Assembly (NCBI GenBank): GCA_030428695.1
Contig: JAUIEM010000469.1
Span: 1 to 6,772, forward strand
DNA length: 6,772 nt
Direction of reading: 5' to 3'
Source of the DNA: a bacterium
GTDB taxonomy: Bacteria > Planctomycetota > J058 > JAJDCP01
Below the pieces are notes generated by a model. The model was given only the letters and a program-made list of their open reading frames with translations, had not been told where the DNA came from and searched no databases. Each line of letters begins with the position of its first letter. The stretch's first letter is position 1. This document shows, one piece after another, positions 1 to 5,104 of this stretch. Both the position numbers and the translations under genes were made by a program.

Positions 1-259
1 CCGGGTTGGGCACCAGGGGAGCGTTGTCGAGCACGTCGGGCACGCCGTCCTGGTCGGTGTCGAGGGCAGATGCGCCGGCCGGCACCGCGACCGTGGGCGT
101 CGTCGGCGTCGCCGGGGCGGTGTTGCTGGCGGGCGGGGTCGCGGACGCCCCCGCCGTCGAGCCGGTCGTCGAGGCATCGCCCCCACTTCCTCCACCGCCA
201 CAGCCGAGCAGGGCGCAGGTCAGAACGAAGCTGGTGAAGGACGCCAGGATGCGGGCCAT
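1..259 (-). CDS. Lipoprotein with TSP type-3 repeat, N-terminal part (partial)
   Basis: This is the first 86 residues of a gene that continues beyond the left edge of the window. The start MARILASFTSFVLTCALLGC is a lipoprotein signal peptide: a short charged n-region, a hydrophobic core and the lipobox LLGC, with Cys20 as the predicted lipidated residue. A Gly/Ser stretch and a low-complexity Ala/Thr/Pro linker (about residues 21-65) follow, typical of a tether that holds a domain away from the membrane. Residues 67-86 (DTDQDGVPDVLDNAPLVPNP) match a calcium-binding thrombospondin type-3 repeat, except that the usual Cys in DNCP is Ala. Such repeats are common in Gram-negative surface lipoproteins, often before an OmpA-like domain, which would lie outside this window. 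The ATG at 259 is supported by a GGAAGGGA Shine-Dalgarno sequence about 8 nt upstream. The function beyond surface anchoring is unknown. Confidence 0.82.
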   Translation of the reverse strand, partial: MARILASFTSFVLTCALLGCGGGGSGGDASTTGSTAGASATPPASNTAPATPTTPTVAVPAGASALDTDQDGVPDVLDNAPLVPNP

Positions 260-298
260 CGGTATTCCCTTCCGCGAACACGCGCAGAGCTGTTTTCC

Positions 299-304
299 TG
301 TATA
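299..304 (-). promoter_or_regulatory. Candidate -10 box for the lipoprotein gene
   Basis: On the minus strand this reads TATACA, in a GC-rich surrounding and about 40 nt before the lipoprotein ATG, so a transcript would have a leader of about 33 nt. I see no convincing -35 box at 16-18 nt spacing, so this rests on the -10 alone. Confidence 0.3.
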
Positions 305-311
305 GCCGATG

Positions 312-357
312 GCGCGCCGGTTTCGTGCGCGCTTCTCAGCCCGGCTGATGCACCGGG
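312..357 (-). terminator. Two GC-rich hairpins downstream of the alkylation-repair-like gene
   Basis: Just past the stop of the gene at 369 there are two inverted repeats: CCCGG/CCGGG (340-344 with 353-357, 8-nt loop) and GCGCGC/GCGCGC (312-317 with 327-332, 9-nt loop). Neither is followed by a T-run on the minus strand. They could end the upstream transcript or simply reflect high GC. The pair sits between two co-oriented genes, which suits a transcriptional boundary. Confidence 0.3.
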
Positions 358-368
358 ATCAGACGGGC

Positions 369-1034
369 TCAGCGCTGCCGCGCGACCATCGCCTCGATCC
401 AGATCGGGGCGAAGGGCGAGGTGCAGCCCTTGCTGGTGGGATAGTCGCGGTACACGCCGTGGCGTTCGCCGATCGCGATCGCCCGGGCGCGGTGCTCAGG
501 GTGGTGGATGCCGATCTCGACGAGGCAGCTGTTCATCGTCCACTGGGCCGCCGGCGCAGCTTCCGGCAGCTCCTCCTCGATGCGGTCGAGGAGCGCGACC
601 AGATCGAGCCCCTCGGGCTTCTTCGCGACCCGCTCGGCGGTCAGGAACCAGCCCGCGCGGGCGGCCCAGGGGTCGGTCGCGGTCATCCAGCGCTGGCGCA
701 GACTCTCCTTGGCCGGATGCTTCTTGACGATGTAGGAGTTGAACCAGACGGCGACCTGGGCCGTGGTCAGCGTCCGCACCAGGCGGTCGAGCTCGTCCTC
801 TCCGAAGCTCTTCACCTTGGCGACGAGGATCGCGAGCATCCGGGCGTCGAGGTTCCCGGTCTCCCAGAGCTGCAGCGCCAGGGCGTGGTCGGTCTTGCAC
901 TTCTTCGCGAGCTTGCGGACGTCGCCGGACTTGACGCCGAACTGCGGGCCGCTCGCGCCGTTGCGGACGTTCCTGTTGCGGACCTTCTCGTCGCCGAGGG
1001 CCTCGAGCTCTCGCATCGCCTCTTCGAGCTTCAT
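369..1034 (-). CDS. DNA alkylation repair family protein (AlkD-like, HEAT-like repeats)
   Basis: This 221-residue, largely helical protein matches the DNA_alkylation/AlkD family (COG4912 type) in length and pattern. Characteristic stretches are WMTATDPWAARAGWFLTAE (117-135), WTMNSCLVEIGIHHPEHRAR (165-184) and the C-terminal YRDYPTSKGCTSPFAPIWI (195-213), which I recall as conserved in bacterial proteins annotated as DNA alkylation repair. AlkD proper excises positively charged alkylated bases such as N3-methyladenine and N7-methylguanine, using HEAT-like repeats to grip DNA. In AlkD the catalytic Asp lies in a WWDxxD-like segment; the likely equivalent here is WFNSY (97-101), with no Asp, so glycosylase activity is not assured. 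The ATG at 1034 is chosen because an AGGAGG lies 10 nt upstream and family similarity begins there; the longer open frame upstream is antisense to the methyltransferase gene. A promoter for it lies at 1060-1088. The family call is strong, the activity is inference. Confidence 0.85.
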   Translation of the reverse strand: MKLEEAMRELEALGDEKVRNRNVRNGASGPQFGVKSGDVRKLAKKCKTDHALALQLWETGNLDARMLAILVAKVKSFGEDELDRLVRTLTTAQVAVWFNSYIVKKHPAKESLRQRWMTATDPWAARAGWFLTAERVAKKPEGLDLVALLDRIEEELPEAAPAAQWTMNSCLVEIGIHHPEHRARAIAIGERHGVYRDYPTSKGCTSPFAPIWIEAMVARQR

Positions 1035-1059
1035 TGCGGATCGTCCTCCTGTGCGCTCG

Positions 1060-1088
1060 ATTCTCCCAGGTCGCGCGGACGCTGTCCA
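1060..1088 (-). promoter_or_regulatory. Candidate sigma-70-type promoter for the alkylation-repair-like gene
   Basis: On the minus strand, TGGACA (1088-1083) is followed after 17 nt by GAGAAT (1065-1060). That is 5/6 and 4/6 matches to TTGACA and TATAAT, with a TGG just before the -10 box (extended -10). Predicted transcription would start near 1053, leaving a short leader that contains the AGGAGG (1050-1045) before the ATG at 1034. Its -35 box overlaps that of the promoter pointing the other way. Confidence 0.6.
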
Positions 1089-1112
1089 CACGGCGCGTCC
1101 CCGTGCTATGCT
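1085..1112 (+). promoter_or_regulatory. Candidate promoter for the methyltransferase gene
   Basis: TCCACA (1085-1090), 16 nt, then TATGCT (1107-1112). Each box matches its consensus at 4/6, and a TGC precedes the -10 (extended -10). Transcription would start near 1119, about 20 nt before the ATG at 1139. The -35 box shares 1085-1088 with the -35 of the divergent minus-strand promoter. Confidence 0.5.
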
Positions 1113-1138
1113 CGGGGACCCCTGCGGAGGATCCCCCG

Positions 1139-2122
1139 ATGCCCGACCCCGGCCCGCTCGTCGATATCGCCCTCGGCCACTGGAAGTCCCGGATGCTCGA
1201 CGCCGCCGTCGAGCACGGCCTGTTCGACGCCCTCGCCGACAGCGCACGCGCCCCGGACGCTCTCGCCGAGGCCGTCGGCCTGTCGCCACGCGGCACCCGC
1301 GCCCTGCTCGATGGCCTGTGCGCCCTCGGCCTGGTCGAGCGGGAGGGCGAGGCGTACCGGAACGCCGCCGTCGCACAGGCCTTCCTGGTGCGGAAGGATC
1401 CGCGCTACCTCGGGGAGTTCATCCGCTGCCACACCGGGATGGCGGCGACCTGGGCGTCCTATTCCGCCAGCGTCCGCTCCGGCCAACCGGCGGAGCCCGT
1501 CGACACTCCCGAGAACAGCTTCTGGGAGCGGCTGGTCACCGCGATCGCCCCGCTCGCCGCCCCGGTCGCCCGGCAGGCCGCCACGCTGGTCGATCTCGCC
1601 GCCCACGCGGCGCCGGAGATCCTCGACATCGGCGGCGGCTCGGGGATCTTCTCCGCCGAGCTCCTGCGCGCCTGCCCGCAGGCCCGGGCGACCCAGCTCG
1701 ACTGGGCGAACGTCAACGCGGTCGCGCGCGACTTCGTCGGGCGGCTCGGGGTCGGCGACCGCTTCTCCTGCCTGGACGGCGACTTCCACCGCACCGACTT
1801 CGGCGGGCCCTACGCCCTGGTCGTGTACAGCAACATCGCCCACCAGGAGAGCCCCGCCTCGAACATCGAGATCTTCGGCCGCATCCATGCGGCGCTGGGG
1901 AGCGGAGGCCAGCTGCTGATCAGCGACTTCATCGTCGACGACGACCGCCGCGCCCCCCCCTTCGCGCTGTTCTTCGCCTCGAACATGCTGCTGCACACCC
2001 CCGAGGGCAACGCCTGGAGCCGCCGCGAATACGCCGCCTGGCTGCGCGAGGCGGGCTTCGAGGAGCCGGTCTTCCACAAGACGCCGGGGCCGTCGACCCT
2101 GGTGCTCGCGCGGCGGGGCTGA
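1139..2122 (+). CDS. SAM-dependent O-methyltransferase-like protein
   Basis: The 327-residue protein has the two-part build of small-molecule O-methyltransferases (acetylserotonin/hydroxyneurosporene type, Methyltransf_2). An N-terminal winged-helix dimerisation domain (about 5-90; DAAVEHGLFDALAD then a helix-turn-helix-like GLSPRGTRALLDGLCALGLV) precedes a Rossmann methyltransferase domain (about 155-325). Motif I is ILDIGGGSG (161-169), the acidic ribose-binding residue is probably Asp188 in QLDWA, DGDF (213-216) is the adenine-side loop, and LLISDFIVDDD (259-269) is a late strand. His235 in SNIAHQES aligns with the catalytic His of plant-type enzymes, but the Asp-Trp that usually follows is replaced by Gln-Glu; many bacterial members look like this. 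The substrate is not readable, and no biosynthetic cluster surrounds it. The ATG at 1139 has GGAGG 8 nt upstream; the longer frame from 1034 has no ribosome site and would overlap the promoters. Confidence 0.87.
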   Translation: MPDPGPLVDIALGHWKSRMLDAAVEHGLFDALADSARAPDALAEAVGLSPRGTRALLDGLCALGLVEREGEAYRNAAVAQAFLVRKDPRYLGEFIRCHTGMAATWASYSASVRSGQPAEPVDTPENSFWERLVTAIAPLAAPVARQAATLVDLAAHAAPEILDIGGGSGIFSAELLRACPQARATQLDWANVNAVARDFVGRLGVGDRFSCLDGDFHRTDFGGPYALVVYSNIAHQESPASNIEIFGRIHAALGSGGQLLISDFIVDDDRRAPPFALFFASNMLLHTPEGNAWSRREYAAWLREAGFEEPVFHKTPGPSTLVLARRG

Positions 2123-2132
2123 TCCGGTGCGC

Positions 2133-2154
2133 ACCGACCCGCGAGGAGGTCGGT
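2133..2154 (+). terminator. Hairpin directly after the methyltransferase stop
   Basis: ACCGACC (2133-2139) pairs with GGTCGGT (2148-2154) around an 8-nt loop, starting 11 nt after the stop codon. The stem is GC-rich but is followed by C-rich sequence rather than a T-run, so it is a weak or Rho-assisted terminator candidate. Confidence 0.4.
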
Positions 2155-2168
2155 CCCCCAATGACGAC

Positions 2169-2189
2169 GGGAGGGGGTGAACCCCTCCC
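2169..2189. terminator. Perfect 8-bp hairpin in the convergent intergenic gap
   Basis: GGGAGGGG (2169-2176) pairs perfectly with CCCCTCCC (2182-2189) around a 5-nt loop (GTGAA). It sits between two convergent genes and could stop transcription from either side. Neither strand has a T-run after it. The G-runs may also fold differently in single strands. Confidence 0.45.
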
Positions 2190-2194
2190 CTACA

Positions 2195-2230
2195 TGCCGA
2201 ATCCGAATCCGATTCCGATTCCGACACCGA
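2195..2230. repeat. Six-unit hexanucleotide tract (NNCCGA) with four GANTC sites
   Basis: Six consecutive 6-bp units read TGCCGA, ATCCGA, ATCCGA, TTCCGA, TTCCGA, CACCGA. The CCGA core is constant and the first two bases drift. Between 2199 and 2221 this gives GAATC, GAATC, GATTC, GATTC, each separated by a single C, so the 5-mers are arranged symmetrically around 2210. Each is a GANTC site (CcrM/HinfI-type). The tract lies in the gap between convergent genes. The open frames across it (alternating Pro dipeptides on plus, Ser-Glu/Ser-Asp on minus) run into antisense of real genes and are not credible proteins. Confidence 0.8.
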
Positions 2231-2256
2231 CGCCTCGGACCGGGCGGTCGGCTCGA

Positions 2257-3669
2257 TCAGTTGTCGTACTGACGCGCCTTCAGGGCGTAGCCGCTGCCGC
2301 TCGGCAGGTAGTAGAGGGTGTAGCGGTTGTCGTCGATGTCTTCCCAGCGCACGACGTTGTAGTCGAGGCCGTCCTGGGCGCGGGTGTGGGTGCCGATCTC
2401 GAAATAGCCGGCGTTGCCCGCGCTGCCGAGGCTCAACGTGCCCTCGGGGCCGGAGCTGCCGTCGTCGTAGCGCCAGACCAGCGCGAGGTCCCAGATGTCG
2501 ACGATCGCCTGCTTGAGCAGGGCCTCCTGGCGGGCGGGCATCGACGGCAGGCCGGTCGCCGAGAAGGCGCCGTTCGCCTTGCTCAGCACGCCCTGGTCGA
2601 TCGTCGCGAGGGGGTTCCAGACGTAGTGCTCATCGCCGACGTTCCAGCCGTTGGCGGGGTCGGGATCGGCGAAGCTGAGGAAGCTGCCGGCCGGCGAGGG
2701 CGCCGGCCAGGCGCTGGTCGCGCCGCCGGTGACGGTGAAGGGCACCTCGGTGGCGAAGGGATCGCTGCCGACCAGCTGCATGCGCAGGATGTACTTGCCG
2801 GCGCTGAGGCCCGGGACGTCGAAGGAGGTCTCGAAGACCTGCGGGGCGCCGGGGACGACCTGCAGGCTGGCGGTCGCCATGATGAACATCTTGTTCGCGC
2901 TCCAGGTCCAGAGCGTGTTGAACGGGTTGCTCGCGGCGGCGACGCTGATGTCGTAGCGCTGACCGCTGGTGAAGTGCAGCGTCAGGGGATCACCGAGGGT
3001 GCCGACCTCGAAGCGGACGCGCATCGAGACGGTGCCGGTCGCGTCGGCCGCATAGCTCAGGCGATCGGTGGTCAGCGCGAGCGAGGCGCCGCGCACCTTC
3101 GGGTAGACCGCGCCGTCGATCGTCGCGGCCTTCAGCGCGTGGTCGGTCTCGCCCTGGGCGTCGCCGACGGTGTAGGCGATCAGGCCGGCGCCCGGAGCCA
3201 GGGTGAACGAGCTCAGGCCCTCGCCGGTCGAGGTCTGCACGGAGTAGACGTGGCAACCGCTCCAGGTCCCGGCGGGCACGCTGATGACCGCGTCGTCGTC
3301 CTCGAGGGTGACCGAGGCGTTGCGCAGGTCGGCGGCGAGCGCGGACAGGGGCTCGGGCGTCCCGACGGGCACGTCGAGGTCGACCATCGGCGCGTAGTAG
3401 CCGCGCCACTGGTAGAGCACGGTGCTCGAGCGGGCGTACCAGCGCGGGTAGCCGTCGCCGAAGGGCAGGCCCTCGACCTGGTACCAGGAGCTGTACAGCT
3501 TGTCGACGACCTCGACGGTGTGGGTTCCGCGCATGCCGGCGCTGTGGGTGGTCGCGTAGGTCCAGCTGTCGCCGCTGTGCAGCGGGAAGAGCTGGCCCAT
3601 GTCCGGGGACTGCGCGAGCAGCGAGGCGCTCAGGAAACAGAGCAGGATGAAACGTTGGAGGGCGATCAT
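2257..3669 (-). CDS. Secreted protein with a BsuPI-type domain
   Basis: This is a 470-residue exported protein. MIALQRFILLCFLSASLLAQ is a signal peptide with likely cleavage near Ala19/Gln20 and no lipobox. Residues 27-190 start LFPLHSGDSWTY, resembling the 'FPL..G..W.Y' opening of many secreted proteins of unknown role, and are rich in Trp, Tyr and beta-type sequence. Residues about 196-314 look like a BsuPI domain (family of the Bacillus intracellular proteinase inhibitor), with LTLHFTSGQRYDISV (229-243), TLWTWSANKMF (252-262) and a closing Gly-Lys-Tyr strand (291-293). Residues 320-470 form a C-terminal part I do not recognise, ending in aromatic-rich strands. A protease-inhibitor role should not be assumed, since BsuPI domains occur in many exported proteins without tested activity. 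The ATG at 3669 is chosen because the signal peptide starts there and GAGGAG lies 5 nt upstream; the frame stays open further upstream without homology. Confidence 0.8.
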   Translation of the reverse strand: MIALQRFILLCFLSASLLAQSPDMGQLFPLHSGDSWTYATTHSAGMRGTHTVEVVDKLYSSWYQVEGLPFGDGYPRWYARSSTVLYQWRGYYAPMVDLDVPVGTPEPLSALAADLRNASVTLEDDDAVISVPAGTWSGCHVYSVQTSTGEGLSSFTLAPGAGLIAYTVGDAQGETDHALKAATIDGAVYPKVRGASLALTTDRLSYAADATGTVSMRVRFEVGTLGDPLTLHFTSGQRYDISVAAASNPFNTLWTWSANKMFIMATASLQVVPGAPQVFETSFDVPGLSAGKYILRMQLVGSDPFATEVPFTVTGGATSAWPAPSPAGSFLSFADPDPANGWNVGDEHYVWNPLATIDQGVLSKANGAFSATGLPSMPARQEALLKQAIVDIWDLALVWRYDDGSSGPEGTLSLGSAGNAGYFEIGTHTRAQDGLDYNVVRWEDIDDNRYTLYYLPSGSGYALKARQYDN

Positions 3670-3851
3670 GTCGTCTCCTCGAGTGGTTCTGATGGCTGGG
3701 GCCGGAGTGCTCCGGGCCGGATTCTCTGGTTCTCGTCGTCCCTCCTCCTGCACATCGCATACCAGCCTTTGACGCATCGCGGCAGGAACCGCCGGACGCG
3801 GCCTGGCGAGCCGACCGTGCAGCCCACTTACGTGTTGAATCACAAGCGAAA

Positions 3852-3862
3852 CGCAAATTGCG
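3852..3862. promoter_or_regulatory. Short palindrome CGCAA-A-TTGCG
   Basis: A perfect 5-bp inverted repeat around one base, inside the AT-richer island between two divergent genes. It has the size of a half-site pair for a dimeric repressor, but a chance palindrome of this length is quite possible and no second copy is seen nearby. Confidence 0.25.
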
Positions 3863-3925
3863 ACACTGTGTGAAGATCGCTGACCGGACCGCGCCCACCT
3901 TCACGCTCCGGCGGGGGCGGAGCCC

Positions 3926-3954
3926 TGGACCCTCTGGCGACGGTGTGGTAGAAG
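3926..3954 (+). promoter_or_regulatory. Candidate promoter for the membrane protein/Kdo kinase pair
   Basis: TGGACC (3926-3931), exactly 17 nt, then TAGAAG (3949-3954) preceded by TGG. Both boxes match the sigma-70 consensus at 4/6 and the extended -10 is present. Transcription would start near 3961, about 40 nt before the GTG at 4001. It resembles the minus-strand promoter at 1060-1088 (TGGACA, 17 nt, TGG plus GAGAAT). Confidence 0.55.
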
Positions 3955-4000
3955 AGCCAGGCCGGCCCCGCGCCGCATCTCCCGCGAGGAAGGAGCTCCC

Positions 4001-4309
4001 GTGTCCGACGAGAAAGTCCAGCAGTTGCTCGAGCTCAACAAGCAGCGCATGGCGCGGGAGCGCGCGGCGTCCTTCGTCGAGAGCGTCCTCTTCCTGATCC
4101 TCTCCCTCGCCCTGGCCTACTTCCTGATCTGGGCCGGCATCGCCCTCGGGGAGCTGCTCGGCATGGACACGGTCGCCGGCGGGGCGCTGTTCGTCGGGCC
4201 GGTGATGTTCTTCCTCGTGCGCTTCTGCATGCGGATGGCGCGCGCCCGCCTCGCCCTCCTGCGCCTGCTCAACCAGATCGCCGCCAGCCGCACCGGCGGC
4301 AAGAAGTGA
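4001..4309 (+). CDS. Small two-helix membrane protein, unknown function
   Basis: The 102-residue protein has a charged, probably cytoplasmic N-terminal helix (1-24, SDEKVQQLLELNKQRMARER), a first transmembrane helix at about 26-50, a short turn with GMDTVAGG (54-61), a second helix at about 60-76, and an Arg-rich amphipathic tail (77-102) ending in GGKK. The positive tail and hairpin layout predict both ends in the cytoplasm. I do not recognise a family. The start is GTG with AAGGAG 5 nt upstream, just after a good promoter. Its stop overlaps the next gene's GTG by 4 nt (GTGA), so translation of the two is probably coupled and the protein may help hold the kinase at the inner membrane; that role is inference. 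Confidence 0.75.
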   Translation: MSDEKVQQLLELNKQRMARERAASFVESVLFLILSLALAYFLIWAGIALGELLGMDTVAGGALFVGPVMFFLVRFCMRMARARLALLRLLNQIAASRTGGKK

Positions 4310-5100
4310 AGTTCCTGCGCGAGCGGCTTCCGGGCTTGCGCTTCGCCTACGATCCGGAGCATGTCGACGGCGACGCCCTGCACGACCCCGAGGCCTTCAT
4401 CGCCGCCGGCCTGGCACGCCGTCCTCCCGACTGCCCCGGCCCGCCCGTCGGGGGCCGCGGGCGCTTCTTCGTCTTCCCGGGCCGTCAGGGCACGCTGCTC
4501 GGCGTCCGCCACTACCAGCGCGGCGGCCTCTTCGGGCCGCTGCTCGGCGATCGCTACCTCGACGGCGAGCGGGCGCTGCACGAGCTCGACATGCTGCACC
4601 TGGCCGGGAAGCACGGCGTCCCGACGCTGACGCCGGTCGCGGCGGTGTCGGTGCGCCGCGGGCTGGTCTGGCGGCACTACCTCGCGACGGTCTTCCTCGA
4701 GGGCAGCCTCGACTTCGCCGAGTCGTTGCGGGCGGACCCGCTACAGCCGCAGCCGCAGAGCCCGTCCGTGAACGGGGCCACCCAGGCCCGGCTCGAAGCG
4801 GCGGGGCGCGCGGTCGCGAAGCTGCACGACGCCGGCTTCGAGCACCGCGACCTCAACCTGCGCAACCTGCTGGTGTGTGCCGACACGGTCCGGGTCATCG
4901 ACCTCGACCGGGCGCGTCACCATCCGGAGGGACTCTCCGACGCGCTGCGCAGGAAGGCGCTCGAGCGGCTCGACCGCTCGATGGCGAAGCTCGGCTTCGC
5001 GGAGCGGACGCTGCACTGGGTCTACTTCCGCGCGGGCTACGCGCCGAGCGAGGCGCTGCGGAAGAGCCTGCCGCCGCCGATCGCGAACGTGTGCCGGTAG
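4306..5100 (+). CDS. Kdo kinase-like protein (lipopolysaccharide kinase family)
   Basis: The 264-residue protein fits the Kdo/WaaP lipopolysaccharide kinase family (Kdo kinase KdkA type), which adds phosphate from ATP to 3-deoxy-D-manno-octulosonic acid of the LPS inner core on the cytoplasmic face of the inner membrane. The signature region VRHYQRGGLFGPLLGDRYL (67-85) is typical of KdkA. The kinase core shows the catalytic loop HRDLNLRNLL (180-189; Asp182, Asn187) and the metal-binding VIDLDRA (197-203; Asp199, Asp201). A Gln/Pro-rich stretch at 146-157 (QPQPQSPS) interrupts the region before the catalytic loop and is probably a flexible surface insert. The GTG start overlaps the previous stop, and the ribosome site is weak, consistent with coupling. 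It implies an LPS-bearing cell. Related kinases with other substrates (InaA-like) cannot be excluded. Confidence 0.83.
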   Translation: MKFLRERLPGLRFAYDPEHVDGDALHDPEAFIAAGLARRPPDCPGPPVGGRGRFFVFPGRQGTLLGVRHYQRGGLFGPLLGDRYLDGERALHELDMLHLAGKHGVPTLTPVAAVSVRRGLVWRHYLATVFLEGSLDFAESLRADPLQPQPQSPSVNGATQARLEAAGRAVAKLHDAGFEHRDLNLRNLLVCADTVRVIDLDRARHHPEGLSDALRRKALERLDRSMAKLGFAERTLHWVYFRAGYAPSEALRKSLPPPIANVCR

Positions 5101-5104
5101 GCGG

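Larger units (their letters stand above)
3670..4000. other. 331-bp divergent intergenic region
   Basis: This is the longest gene-free stretch, lying between divergent genes at 3669 (minus) and 4001 (plus). It holds a candidate promoter for the plus-strand pair (3926-3954), a small AT-richer island at about 3835-3875 with a short palindrome, and purine-rich minus-strand sequence with a second GGAGGAGGG near 3740-3750 that has no matching start codon. For the minus gene I found only an isolated extended -10-like TGGTATGCG near 3757-3765 with no -35. I see no RNA gene and no convincing small coding frame. Confidence 0.6.

Noticed and set aside
1035..1376. N-terminal extension of the alkylation-repair-like gene up to 1376
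   Set aside because: The extra 114 residues are Arg/Gly-rich, antisense to the methyltransferase, and have no ribosome site; the ATG at 1034 has AGGAGG.
1106..2227. Minus-strand frame starting with a Ser-Glu/Ser-Asp repeat, opposite the methyltransferase
   Set aside because: The repeat start comes from the hexanucleotide tract, and the rest is antisense to a well-supported gene.
2195..2230. The hexanucleotide tract as a CRISPR or origin-type iteron array
   Set aside because: Units are only 6 bp with no spacers, no cas or replication genes are near, and there is no AT-rich unwinding region beside it.
3670..3843. N-terminal extension of the BsuPI-domain gene up to 3843
   Set aside because: It would bury a clear signal peptide 58 residues inside the protein, and a good ribosome site precedes the ATG at 3669.
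739..3873. A 1044-codon plus-strand open frame
   Set aside because: It runs in another frame across the methyltransferase and antisense to the BsuPI-domain gene. Its protein is Arg/Ala/Gly-rich low complexity with no family resemblance, as expected of GC-rich shadow frames.
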